A stretch of DNA of 64,000 nucleotides from Chryseobacterium wanjuense (GTDB lineage Bacteria > Bacteroidota > Bacteroidia > Flavobacteriales > Weeksellaceae), in contig NZ_FOIU01000005.1 of NCBI RefSeq assembly GCF_900111495.1, positions 1-64,000 of the forward strand, given 5' to 3'. Shown piece by piece: positions 24,947 through 33,814 of this stretch (positions within the stretch are counted from its first letter, which is position 1; the number at the start of each line of letters is the position of its first letter). Both the position numbers and the translations under genes were made by a program. The notes beneath the pieces were generated by a model. That model was not told where the DNA came from, searched no databases, and was given only the letters and a program-made list of their open reading frames with translations.

Positions 24947-27076
24947 ATGAAAAAATTCATATTAACGCTTACAGTTGCTGCAGCATTTCAAAGTTTTTCA
25001 GCACAGGAGATCACTTTAGATAAAATTTATTCAGGATATTACCGTGGAAAAGGCATTGCCGGAATCACTTCCATGAAAAACGGTGAAAATTATCTAGTTA
25101 TTGAACCTACAGGAATTGCAAAATATTCTTACAAAACTTCACAAAAAGAAGGAAACATTGTTGACGGACAATTTGAAAGCTATGAGTTTTCTGATGATGA
25201 GTCAAAGATCCTTTTATTAAAGGAAAGTGAGCCGATTTACAGACATTCTTTCTTGGGGAAATTTGATGTTAAGGATTTAAAATCGGGAAAAGTAATCAGC
25301 CTTAATGACGGAAAAAACGTTCAGGAGCCAAGATTCTCTCCGGATGCTACGAAAGTCGCTTTCATTTCTGAGAATAATTTATACTATCAAGACTTAAACT
25401 CAGGAAAAATTACACAAATAACTGAGCATGGCGTTAAAAATAAAATATTAAACGGACTTGCAGACTGGGTGTATGAAGAAGAATTCGGACATGCAAGATT
25501 GTATGAATGGACAAAAAATTCGGATGCGATCGTTTTCGTAAAATTAGACGAAACAGAAGTTCCGGAAATTTATATTCCGATCTACGGGAAATCGCTTTAT
25601 CCAAAAGAAATGCGTTACAAATACCCGAAAGCAGGGGAGAAAAACTCTGTCGTTTCTGCACATATTTATCAACTAAACGATGGGAAAAAGACGAAAGTTA
25701 ATTTAGAAAATTTTAAAAATTACTATATTCCAAACGTTGTACAGACTGCAAAACCTGACGAAATTGTTTTAATAACTTCCGAGAGAGTGCAAAATGCGTC
25801 TGATGTTTTAAAAGTGAATACAAAAACAGGAGAAGTAAAAAAACTCTTCACCGAAACGGATGAAAAATGGATCGATACCGACAGCCCTACCCTTGAATTT
25901 TTAGAAGATAATTCTTTCCTTTGGGGTTCTGAAAGAGACGGACACCGCCATTTATATTGGTACGACAAAGACGGGAAACTGAAAAAACAGGTAACAAAAG
26001 GCGATTGGGAAGTAACTGATTATTATGGATTTAATCCAAAATCAAAGGAAATTTACGTTCAGACAACAGAAAAAGGAAGCATCAACAAGGTTGTTTCTAA
26101 AATCAATATTGAAAACGGAAAAGCCCAGCTGATCTCAAACGGAGAAGGAAATAATTCTGCAAACTTCAGCAAAAACTATAATTATTTCATTGAAACATCT
26201 TCTACCGCTGCAAAACCTTACACGTATATTTTAAAAGACGGAAACGGAAAAGTGGTAAAAGAACTTCAAAATAACAACGACCAGCTTCAAAAATTAAAAG
26301 CTGATAATTTCGTTGAAAAAGAATTCATTACCATTCCGAATGAAGCCGGAGACCAGATGAATGCATGGGTAATGAAGCCGAAAAACTTCGATAAAAACAA
26401 GAAATATCCATTATTCATGTTCCAATATTCCGGGCCGGGATCTCAACAGGTTGCTAATTCTTGGGATAATGGTAATACCCTATGGTTTAATCATTTGGTT
26501 CAGAAAGGATATATCGTAGCTTGTGTTGACGGACGTGGAACGGGTTATAAAGGGGCTAAATTCAAGAAAGTAACTTACATGAATTTAGGGAAATATGAGA
26601 TTGAAGATCAGATTGCAGCAGCAAAATGGTTCGGAAATCAATCATACATCGACAAAACAAGAATCGGAATGTTCGGATGGAGTTTTGGAGGTTATATGAC
26701 CAGCTTGGCTATGACAAAAGGAGCCGACGTTTTCAAAGCCGGAATCGCTGTAGCACCGGTTACCAACTGGAGATATTATGACACGGTTTACACCGAAAGA
26801 TTCATGAGAACACCTCAGGAAAACCCTGATGGATACGACAAAAACTCTCCTACTAAATATGCTAATTTATTAAAAGGGAAATTCTTAATGATTCACGGAA
26901 CAGCCGATGACAACGTACATTTTCAAAATTCTATGGAATTCTCGGAAGCTTTGATTCAAAACAAAAAACAATTTGATTTCATGGCGTATCCTGACAAAAA
27001 TCACGGGATTTTTGGTGGACAGACAAGACCGCAGCTGTATCAGAAAATGACTGATTTTATTTTGGAGAATCTTTAA
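24947..27076 (+). CDS. S9 family peptidase (dipeptidyl peptidase IV-like)
   Basis: The 709-residue secreted protease has a signal peptide (LTVAAAFQSFSAQ), an eight-bladed DPP-IV N-terminal propeller with EEFGHARLYEW carrying the conserved acidic pair that holds the substrate N-terminus, and a C-terminal alpha/beta hydrolase. The catalytic triad is visible: Ser in GMFGWSFGGYMTS, Asp in GTADDNVHFQN and His in DKNHGIF. DPP-IV releases Xaa-Pro dipeptides in the periplasm. Three peptide transporters lie downstream, which suggests joint peptide use. Its own promoter and a strong terminator make it a single-gene unit. Confidence 0.93.
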   Translation: MKKFILTLTVAAAFQSFSAQEITLDKIYSGYYRGKGIAGITSMKNGENYLVIEPTGIAKYSYKTSQKEGNIVDGQFESYEFSDDESKILLLKESEPIYRHSFLGKFDVKDLKSGKVISLNDGKNVQEPRFSPDATKVAFISENNLYYQDLNSGKITQITEHGVKNKILNGLADWVYEEEFGHARLYEWTKNSDAIVFVKLDETEVPEIYIPIYGKSLYPKEMRYKYPKAGEKNSVVSAHIYQLNDGKKTKVNLENFKNYYIPNVVQTAKPDEIVLITSERVQNASDVLKVNTKTGEVKKLFTETDEKWIDTDSPTLEFLEDNSFLWGSERDGHRHLYWYDKDGKLKKQVTKGDWEVTDYYGFNPKSKEIYVQTTEKGSINKVVSKINIENGKAQLISNGEGNNSANFSKNYNYFIETSSTAAKPYTYILKDGNGKVVKELQNNNDQLQKLKADNFVEKEFITIPNEAGDQMNAWVMKPKNFDKNKKYPLFMFQYSGPGSQQVANSWDNGNTLWFNHLVQKGYIVACVDGRGTGYKGAKFKKVTYMNLGKYEIEDQIAAAKWFGNQSYIDKTRIGMFGWSFGGYMTSLAMTKGADVFKAGIAVAPVTNWRYYDTVYTERFMRTPQENPDGYDKNSPTKYANLLKGKFLMIHGTADDNVHFQNSMEFSEALIQNKKQFDFMAYPDKNHGIFGGQTRPQLYQKMTDFILENL

Positions 27077-27087
27077 TTTATATATTT

Positions 27088-27120
27088 AAAAAGTCGTTGT
27101 TAATTAACAACGACTTTTTT
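27088..27120. terminator. Bidirectional terminator between the peptidase and the TA operon
   Basis: A perfect palindrome, with AAAAAGTCGTTGTTAA and its exact complement, and T-runs on both strands. It sits 12 bp after the peptidase stop and 2 bp before the toxin stop. Confidence 0.9.
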
Positions 27121-27121
27121 A

Positions 27122-27400
27122 TTAGTAAAAATGAAAACTTCGGTTATCAATAATGGTGACAAGAAAAATTTTATCATTTATTTCCTGATAGATTAATGAA
27201 TTGTTTTCATCAATAATACATTTTCTTAAATTAAGAATTTTTGATTTCGGACAAATTGTAACATGATTTTTTAGATTATCAGTCAATTTATTAAAATGAT
27301 TTTCAAATCTTTCAACTTCTTTTGTCCAGTTTTCAAACAAATAATCAATTACCTTTAAATAGTTTTTTAAAGTTTCTTCAGACCAAATAATTTCCATCAT
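27122..27400 (-). CDS. Type II toxin, RelE/ParE superfamily
   Basis: The 92-residue protein has the ParE/RelE start MEIIWSEETLKNYLKVIDYL and the terminal beta strands IFLVTIIDNRSFHFY. Members are mRNA interferases or gyrase inhibitors; which applies cannot be told. It overlaps the upstream antitoxin stop by one base (TAATG), so translation is coupled. A second in-frame ATG at 27397 is equally possible. Confidence 0.85.
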   Translation of the reverse strand: MMEIIWSEETLKNYLKVIDYLFENWTKEVERFENHFNKLTDNLKNHVTICPKSKILNLRKCIIDENNSLIYQEINDKIFLVTIIDNRSFHFY

Positions 27401-27654
27401 TATTTCTTTGAAGCAATATAATCCTTGATTTTCTTTTGGGCAGATTCATGACTCAGAGTTTTTTCATTTTCTATATCATCAATTCCTTTTTTAATTGATT
27501 CTCTCTGAGGTTCAGATAAAATTCCTGACCAATCTTCAGCATTTGCTCTAGTGTATTTTGTCTTCAAAAAATCAATAAAATCATTCACTTCTTCGTAAAA
27601 ATTTTCGGGAAGTGTTCTGATATTGTTTTCTAAATCTTTTAATGTAATTTCCAT
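27400..27654 (-). CDS. Antitoxin, DUF2281-like
   Basis: This 84-residue protein precedes the ParE-like toxin in the same operon and overlaps it by one base. It starts MEITLKDLENNIRTLPENFY and contains NDFIDFLKTKY and a charged C-terminal tail (SHESAQKKIKDYI), the pattern of DUF2281-type antitoxins whose tail wraps the toxin. It probably also represses its own promoter. It is divergent from the first POT gene. Confidence 0.8.
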   Translation of the reverse strand: MEITLKDLENNIRTLPENFYEEVNDFIDFLKTKYTRANAEDWSGILSEPQRESIKKGIDDIENEKTLSHESAQKKIKDYIASKK

Positions 27655-27711
27655 TTCCTCACCTTTATTTTATCCAAAGTTAATAAAATTCGATTATTAT
27701 TTTTAAAATTC

Positions 27712-27719
27712 TATATTTG
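27712..27719 (+). promoter_or_regulatory. -7 promoter element of the first POT gene
   Basis: TATATTTG, 22 bp upstream of the ATG at 27742; no good TTG at the usual distance. Confidence 0.5.
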
Positions 27720-27741
27720 TGAAATTTGAAATTTATCAACT

Positions 27742-29397
27742 ATGAAGACTAAACATCCTAAGGGATTGCCTTTCCTCTTCTTTACGGAAATGTGGGAGCG
27801 TTTCGGGTACTACCTGATTCTCGGAATTTTTGTTTTGTATGTAATTGAACCAACTGGTTTAAAAGGTGGTCTCGGACTTCCCGACAAAACAGCAGACGAC
27901 ATTTTCGGAACTTATATCGCTTTGACTTATTTGACGCCATTTATCGGTGGATTCCTGGCAGACAGAGTGTTAGGATATATCAAATCCATTTATTTGGGAG
28001 GAGTTTTAATGGCAGCCGGATACATCGGGATGGGAGTTTTCAAGGATCTGACGTTGTTCTACTCTTCTTTAGCATTGATTATCATCGGAAACGGTTTCTT
28101 TAAACCAACAATTTCTACACTTTTAGGAAATCTATACTCCGAGGAACCTTATAAAGCCAATAAAGATTCCGGGTACAATATTTTTTACATGGGAATCAAT
28201 ATTGGAGCGTTTATTTGTAACATTATTGCGGCATTTATGAGAAATAAATTCGGTTGGGGTGAAGCCTTCATCACTGCCGGAGTCGGAATGCTGATCGGTT
28301 TAATCATTTTTACCATCGGAAGAAAACATTATATCCATGCGGCTCAAATGAAGCCTGTACAGGAAGGTGATACGAAGCTTTCTGAAATTTTGGTTAAAGT
28401 TTTCTTACCGGCAATTATCGCAGGAGCAATTGGCTGGGTAATTCCCGAAAATATCTTTGGAAGTGACAATACTGATGCCTTTATTTTTGCCTGCGTTCCT
28501 GTTATTTATTTTTATGCTTCCCTTTATTTTAAGGCAAAACCGGAAGAAAAATCTTCCATCGGAGCTTTGTTATCGGTTTTCTTAATCAGTATGTTTTTCT
28601 GGGCAGTTTTCAAACAAAACGGGACAGCTTTGACGAGATGGGCCAATTATTATACCGATAGAAGCGTTCCTGCAGCTTTAGAAAAGCCTTTGGAAGGAAT
28701 CTATATGGTGGACGGAAAAGGCTATGAAGACAAAGAAGTTTCTGTCTACGACGACCAGTATCAGTCTCAAAAAGACAAGGATGGAAAAACTATTAAAGAA
28801 ACAGGAAAAGATATTTATTTCAGGAATATTTCGCCCGAACAAAGAGCAGATTTAGAAAAAAATCCTGATAAAAAGGTGTATTTATACAATACAGAATTGT
28901 TCCAATCGATCAATCCGTTTTGGGTAATTGCTTTAACGCCGATTGTCGTAGGATTCTGGGCACTTTTAAGGAGAAAAGGAAAAGAGCCTTTGACGCCAAC
29001 GAAAATTGTTTTGGGATTATTCATTTCGGGATTATCCTGTTTGGTGATGGTTCTCGCCGTTTGGGCCGGAGATAACGGAGCTGTAAAAGTTTCACCTTGG
29101 TGGCTGGTTGCAAGCTACGGAGTCATAACAGTCGGCGAATTATGCCTTTCTCCGATGGGGCTTTCATTCGTTTCCAAGCTTTCTCCTGCGAGAATTACCG
29201 CTTTGATGATGGGTGGATTTTTCCTTGCAAACTCAGTCGGGAACAAGCTTTCAGGAATTTTGGCAAGCACATGGTACAGCTACGACAATAAAATGAATTA
29301 TTTCCTAGTAAACTTCGCTTTACTGATATTTGCTACACTTTTAGGACTTTCTATGTTAAAAAGATTAAACAAAATCATGAAAGAAAAAGGACATTAA
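27742..29397 (+). CDS. POT family proton-coupled peptide transporter (1 of 3)
   Basis: The 551-residue inner-membrane protein imports di- or tripeptides with protons. The proton-coupling motif FTEMWERFGYY is at about residues 12-22, the signature FYMGINIGAF follows, and GELCLSPMGLS lies in the C-terminal bundle. Unlike its two neighbours it carries a long hydrophilic insert of about 75 residues (about 310-385, DRSVPAAL to NTELFQ), predicted to face outward. Three co-directional POT genes follow one another, each with its own promoter or terminator. Confidence 0.93.
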   Translation: MKTKHPKGLPFLFFTEMWERFGYYLILGIFVLYVIEPTGLKGGLGLPDKTADDIFGTYIALTYLTPFIGGFLADRVLGYIKSIYLGGVLMAAGYIGMGVFKDLTLFYSSLALIIIGNGFFKPTISTLLGNLYSEEPYKANKDSGYNIFYMGINIGAFICNIIAAFMRNKFGWGEAFITAGVGMLIGLIIFTIGRKHYIHAAQMKPVQEGDTKLSEILVKVFLPAIIAGAIGWVIPENIFGSDNTDAFIFACVPVIYFYASLYFKAKPEEKSSIGALLSVFLISMFFWAVFKQNGTALTRWANYYTDRSVPAALEKPLEGIYMVDGKGYEDKEVSVYDDQYQSQKDKDGKTIKETGKDIYFRNISPEQRADLEKNPDKKVYLYNTELFQSINPFWVIALTPIVVGFWALLRRKGKEPLTPTKIVLGLFISGLSCLVMVLAVWAGDNGAVKVSPWWLVASYGVITVGELCLSPMGLSFVSKLSPARITALMMGGFFLANSVGNKLSGILASTWYSYDNKMNYFLVNFALLIFATLLGLSMLKRLNKIMKEKGH

Positions 29398-29423
29398 TCC
29401 TTATTTATAATAAAGAAAATCAG

Positions 29424-29450
29424 GCTGTAGAGTTATTCTGCAGCTTTTTT
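29424..29450 (+). terminator. Terminator after the first POT gene
   Basis: GCTGTAGA pairs with TCTGCAGC around five bases, followed by six T. Confidence 0.75.
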
Positions 29451-29472
29451 ATTTAAATATAAAATTAAAACC

Positions 29473-29502
29473 TTGCCGAAAACACAAAAAAAACTATATT
29501 TG
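29473..29502 (+). promoter_or_regulatory. Promoter of the second POT gene
   Basis: TTG (29473-29475), 19 bp, TATATTTG (29495-29502): an exact match to the Bacteroidetes consensus, 28 bp before the ATG. Confidence 0.75.
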
Positions 29503-29530
29503 CTAGTCTTAACAAAAATTAACAATAAAA

Positions 29531-31285
29531 ATGGATAATACTGAAGCATTAAGTCCGAAACCGGATGAATTTGTAGAGAATAAGAATTCCAGGCATCCAA
29601 AAGGATTATGGGTTCTGTTCGGAACAGAAATGTGGGAGCGTTTCAACTTTTATGGAATGAGAGCACTTTTGACGCTCTTCATGGTAAATTCCTTATTAAT
29701 AAAAGAAGCTGATGCAGCAATCATCTATGGTGGATTTTTAGCTTTATGTTATCTTACTCCACTTTTGGGAGGTTTCATCGCCGATAAATACATCGGAAAC
29801 AGAAATGCCATCTTAATCGGTGGATCGCTGATGGCTATCGGGCAGTTTTTGCTGTTCATCAGTGCATCAACATTCTCTGCAGATTTAGGAAGTGCAAAAA
29901 TGATCATGTGGCTGGCTTTATTCATTATTATTTTCGGTAACGGATTTTTCAAGCCAAACATTTCTTCCATGGTGGGAAGCCTTTATCCAAAACAGGAAAA
30001 ATCAAAACTAGACTCCGCTTTCACGATTTTCTATATGGGAATCAATATCGGGGCATTTTTAGGACAGTTTATTTGTCCATACGTAGGAGACGTAAAAGAT
30101 GCTGCAACGGGAGTGAGAGATATTTTCGCCTTCAAATGGGGATTCTTAGCCGCTTCACTTGCTATGGTTATCGGAACAATCACGTTCTTTATCCTTAAAA
30201 ACAAATATGTAGTAACGCCGGAAGGAAGACCTATCGGTGGATTACCAAAACATAATACCAGTGCAGATTTCGAAGAAGGAGAAACGCAGACTGCTAAATT
30301 CTCAGGAAAAGCTTTGGGAATTACAGGAGTTCTATTCGTTATTTTATTTTTCGCTTTCAGATATTTATTGGTAGGAGAATTCGGATTCAATTCTGTGGAA
30401 ATGGGGCAGTTAATCAAAGGAATTATTTATCCTTTCATTTATGCAGCCGGTATTTCCTTAGCATTCCTTATTATGAGCTCTGCTGAAAATAAAGTAGAAA
30501 AACAAAGAATCTGGGTAATTTATATCGTATCATTCTTTATTATTTTCTTCTGGGCAGCTTTCGAACAGGCAGGTTCTTCACTTACCTTCATCGCAGATAA
30601 CCAGACTGACAGAAACATCTTCGGATGGAATATGCCGCCTTCAATGGTTCAGATTTTCAACGGGATCTTCGTTGTATTATTGGCAGTTCCTTTCAGTTTA
30701 TGCTGGGATAAATTAAGAGCAAAAGGCAAAGAGCCGGTTTCTCCAATGAAGCAGGCGATTGGTTTGGCTTTAATTGCTTTAAGTTATTTCATCATTGCAC
30801 ACAACGTAAAAGATCTTGGAAACTCGGGATTATTGGCCATCAAATGGTTGATGTTATTATATTTCATCCAGACTTGTGGTGAGCTTTGTTTATCACCGAT
30901 CGGATTGTCATTGGTAGGAAAATTAGCTCCAAAAAGATTCGCTTCATTATTGTATGGTGTATTCTTTATTTCTAATGCCGCTGGTTATGCATTGGCAGGT
31001 TCATTAGGAGCATTGATCCCTGCAACAGGTGATAAATTCTCTAAAGCACAGGAAATCGGAGTAAATCTTCAGGATGTTTTAGATAAAAAAGTGACTTTAA
31101 CGGCTGATCAGGCGGCGGCATTTGAAAAGGCTCAGTTGCCTATAGCAAACCCTACTTTTGCCGGATTTGAGATCCACAACTTATTCGAATTCTTCATGGT
31201 ATTCGTGGTGCTTTGTGGTATTGCTTCCGTTATTCTGGCTTTAATTTCGCCAATCTTAAAGAAAATGATGCACGGTGTAAACTAA
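29531..31285 (+). CDS. POT family proton-coupled peptide transporter (2 of 3)
   Basis: The 584-residue transporter has GTEMWERFNFYGMRALLTLF near residue 31, the signature FYMGINIGAF, and GELCLSPIGLSLVGKL. The predicted helix count fits POT proteins. Compared with its neighbours it has an extra loop late in the protein (VNLQDVLDKKVTLTADQAAA) between the last two helices. It is flanked by its own promoter and terminator, so expression can differ from the other two copies. Confidence 0.93.
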   Translation: MDNTEALSPKPDEFVENKNSRHPKGLWVLFGTEMWERFNFYGMRALLTLFMVNSLLIKEADAAIIYGGFLALCYLTPLLGGFIADKYIGNRNAILIGGSLMAIGQFLLFISASTFSADLGSAKMIMWLALFIIIFGNGFFKPNISSMVGSLYPKQEKSKLDSAFTIFYMGINIGAFLGQFICPYVGDVKDAATGVRDIFAFKWGFLAASLAMVIGTITFFILKNKYVVTPEGRPIGGLPKHNTSADFEEGETQTAKFSGKALGITGVLFVILFFAFRYLLVGEFGFNSVEMGQLIKGIIYPFIYAAGISLAFLIMSSAENKVEKQRIWVIYIVSFFIIFFWAAFEQAGSSLTFIADNQTDRNIFGWNMPPSMVQIFNGIFVVLLAVPFSLCWDKLRAKGKEPVSPMKQAIGLALIALSYFIIAHNVKDLGNSGLLAIKWLMLLYFIQTCGELCLSPIGLSLVGKLAPKRFASLLYGVFFISNAAGYALAGSLGALIPATGDKFSKAQEIGVNLQDVLDKKVTLTADQAAAFEKAQLPIANPTFAGFEIHNLFEFFMVFVVLCGIASVILALISPILKKMMHGVN

Positions 31286-31308
31286 TCCGCATCAATAAAA
31301 TACAACTA

Positions 31309-31337
31309 AACCTCTGCTAAGTCGGAGGTTTTTTTTA
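31309..31337 (+). terminator. Terminator after the second POT gene
   Basis: AACCTC pairs with GAGGTT over a ten-base loop, followed by eight T. Confidence 0.75.
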
Positions 31338-31364
31338 TTTTTGATGTTTATCAAAAATAAAATG

Positions 31365-31379
31365 TGACACAATGTGTCA
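31365..31379. promoter_or_regulatory. Perfect 15-bp palindrome upstream of the third POT gene
   Basis: TGACACA-A-TGTGTCA, 38 bp before the ATG at 31418. No TAnnTTTG box is present nearby, so a dedicated activator or repressor is plausible. A related, imperfect site occurs at 33644-33659. Confidence 0.4.
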
Positions 31380-31417
31380 AGAATTATACCCCTATTAAAA
31401 CTTAATCATATACCATT

Positions 31418-32929
31418 ATGAGTTTAACTTTAGACGAAATACAAGACTTCAAAGGAAAATACCCAAGCCAGATCTGGAGCCTTTTCTTCTCCGAAATGTG
31501 GGAACGTTTCTGTTTTTACGGAATGCGTGGGATGCTGGTTTTTTTTATGATCTCACAATTAAATTTACATGAAAAAGAAGCTAATCTTCAATATGCCGCA
31601 ACACAGGCATTTGTTTATGCATTCACTTTTATAGGAGGTCTTTTTGCTGATAAAATTTTAGGTTTCAGAAAATCTCTTTTCTGGGGCGGACTTTTAATGA
31701 TCATCGGAAGTTTAATTCTGGCAGCAGATCCGCATAAGTTCTTTTTCCTTGGAATTTCCTTTACTGTTGTAGGTACGGGGTTCTTTAAACCTAATATCTC
31801 CTCAATGGTGGGACAGCTTTATAAGCCCAATGATTCAAGAGCAGACGCAGGATTTTCACTTTTCTATGCAGGAATAAATCTTGGTGCTTTATTGGGTGGT
31901 TATCTTTGTATTACCATAGGAAAAGGAGAAATTCTTACTTCCCTTATCCCAGAAAACATGAGATGGAACGTAGCTTTTGGTTTAGCAGCAATCGTAATGG
32001 TTGTGAGCTTAATAAATTTCATTTTCACTCAAAAAAGACTTGGAACAATCGGACTTCAGCCCGGACATCCTATGGCAGAAGTAAAATCTGCTCCCATACC
32101 CAAATGGCAGGAATACGGAGTATATGTTTTATCATTAATTTTTATTCCGATCATTATGATCATGGTAGCAAAAACACAGTATACAAACTATTTTATGTAT
32201 ACCGTGGGTCCTCTTACCCTTCTTTATCTTTTCTACGAAATGACGAAAGTAACCCCTTCGGAGCGCAAAAAACTCTGGGCAGCTTTGGTTTTCATTTTAT
32301 TTTCGATTTTATTCTGGGGAATTTACGAACAAAGCGGAGGTTCGTTGAGTATTTTCGCCGCCAAAAACTTAAATAAAGATCTTCTCGGTTTAGATCCAAA
32401 TGGTGTAAATAATTCCGGAGGAGCGTTTTTTATTATTTTCCTGGCTCCATTAATTGGGTTGCTTTGGATATGGCTGAACAAAAGAAAAATTGAGCCGAAT
32501 ACGCTCATCAAATTCGGGTTAGGATTTATCTTCCTGGGGTTGGGGTATTATGTATTATTTGCTACAAGACTTTTTGTAAATGCCGCAGGAATTACATCAC
32601 TAAACTTCTTTACCCTCGCTTTACTCATTATTACTTTAGGAGAGCTTTGTTTATCGCCCATCGGATTATCGATTATGACTAAACTTTCCACTAAAAATCT
32701 TCAGGGAATGATGATGGGAATGTGGTTTTTGGCCTCAGCTTACGGACAGTATGTCGCAGGAATCATAGGGGCAAGCATGGCAACAGAAAAGAAAGGGGCA
32801 TCCAACTATGATGCTTTTATCACTTATACCGATGGATATAAACAATTAGGATTGTATGCGGTAATTGCCGGCGTAGTATTAATTTTGATCTCTCCTTACG
32901 TGAAAAAATTAATGCAGGATGTAAAATAA
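31418..32929 (+). CDS. POT family proton-coupled peptide transporter (3 of 3)
   Basis: The 503-residue transporter has FFSEMWERFCFYGMRGMLVF near residue 22, FYAGINLGALL as the signature, and GELCLSPIGLSIMTKL in the C-terminal half. It is the shortest of the three and lacks both extra loops. Its upstream region holds a palindrome rather than a standard promoter box. The secreted thioredoxin gene follows after 41 bp, with an A/T-rich hairpin between. Confidence 0.93.
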   Translation: MSLTLDEIQDFKGKYPSQIWSLFFSEMWERFCFYGMRGMLVFFMISQLNLHEKEANLQYAATQAFVYAFTFIGGLFADKILGFRKSLFWGGLLMIIGSLILAADPHKFFFLGISFTVVGTGFFKPNISSMVGQLYKPNDSRADAGFSLFYAGINLGALLGGYLCITIGKGEILTSLIPENMRWNVAFGLAAIVMVVSLINFIFTQKRLGTIGLQPGHPMAEVKSAPIPKWQEYGVYVLSLIFIPIIMIMVAKTQYTNYFMYTVGPLTLLYLFYEMTKVTPSERKKLWAALVFILFSILFWGIYEQSGGSLSIFAAKNLNKDLLGLDPNGVNNSGGAFFIIFLAPLIGLLWIWLNKRKIEPNTLIKFGLGFIFLGLGYYVLFATRLFVNAAGITSLNFFTLALLIITLGELCLSPIGLSIMTKLSTKNLQGMMMGMWFLASAYGQYVAGIIGASMATEKKGASNYDAFITYTDGYKQLGLYAVIAGVVLILISPYVKKLMQDVK

Positions 32930-32954
32930 AAATAAGTAAATTATGCTTATTTTT
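32928..32954 (+). terminator. A/T-rich hairpin after the third POT gene
   Basis: AAAAATAAG pairs with CTTATTTTT around nine bases. It is a weak terminator candidate because the stem has few G-C pairs. Confidence 0.5.
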
Positions 32955-32970
32955 ACTTAAATATCAAATT

Positions 32971-33507
32971 ATGAAGAAAATTATAAGCATAATCCTACTT
33001 TTTTGGTTAAACTTCAGCTTTGCGCAGGTAAAGTGGATGACCATTGATGAGGCCTTGAAAGCGCAGAAAGAAAATCCTAAAAAAATATTGATTGATTTTT
33101 ATGCAGACTGGTGCGGACCATGCAAGATCATGGATAAAAAAACCTACGGAAACCAGATTATTACTGATATTTTAAATCAAAATTATTATGCTGTAAAATT
33201 TAATGCTGAAGAAAAAAAATCGTTTGAAATTTTCGGACGCCTATTCTCAAATCCGAATATTGAACAAAAAAAAGGAAGAAACTCTTTACATGAATTCACA
33301 GAATATATGAATGTGGGAGCAGTTCCGAGTACTGTTTTTCTCGATGAAAACGGCGGACCGATTACCATTTTGCAAGGAGAATTATCGGCAAAAGAACTGG
33401 AACCTTATCTGGAATTAATTTCAAAAAATCTTTTCAAAAAAATCCGGACGAGACAGCAATGGGAAGACTATCAGAAGAAATTCAAATCCAGAATTGATGA
33501 GATTTAA
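32971..33507 (+). CDS. Secreted thioredoxin-family protein
   Basis: The 178-residue protein has a signal peptide (IILLFWLNFSFAQ) and a thioredoxin fold: IDFYADWCGPCKIMDKKTY with the redox pair C-G-P-C (about residues 47-50), then the cis-proline loop in VGAVPSTVFLD. It should act in the periplasm as a disulfide reductase or oxidase. It is likely a single gene, or weakly co-transcribed with the POT transporter upstream. Confidence 0.88.
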   Translation: MKKIISIILLFWLNFSFAQVKWMTIDEALKAQKENPKKILIDFYADWCGPCKIMDKKTYGNQIITDILNQNYYAVKFNAEEKKSFEIFGRLFSNPNIEQKKGRNSLHEFTEYMNVGAVPSTVFLDENGGPITILQGELSAKELEPYLELISKNLFKKIRTRQQWEDYQKKFKSRIDEI

Positions 33508-33814
33508 TGATTTTTCTCAGTACAAAAGAATAACACAATTATCTTAAGTTCATTATTGAACTATAAACAAGAAACAATATTTGTAAAAATCTCCGATTTT
33601 CATTTCGTGTGATCTTATATTTAAGTTTTAAATTTAAATATAATGTGACTCATTTGTCAAAAAACTTTTGTGATTAAAAGAAAAAGTTTAAACACACTTA
33701 TAAAAAATCATCAGACTTTCATTTTTTTTTGGAAGTCTTTTTTATTTTACCGAAATTCGAACCTTTGTTTTTTCATTCAACATTTGGATCTCGAAACCCG
33801 AATCTCAGATAAAA
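33508..33814. other. Intergenic region before recG
   Basis: There is no gene in these 307 bp. The stretch holds a TGTGACTCATTTGTCA site (33644-33659) resembling the palindrome at 31365 and several A/T-rich tracts. No clear TAnnTTTG box is seen. Confidence 0.4.
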
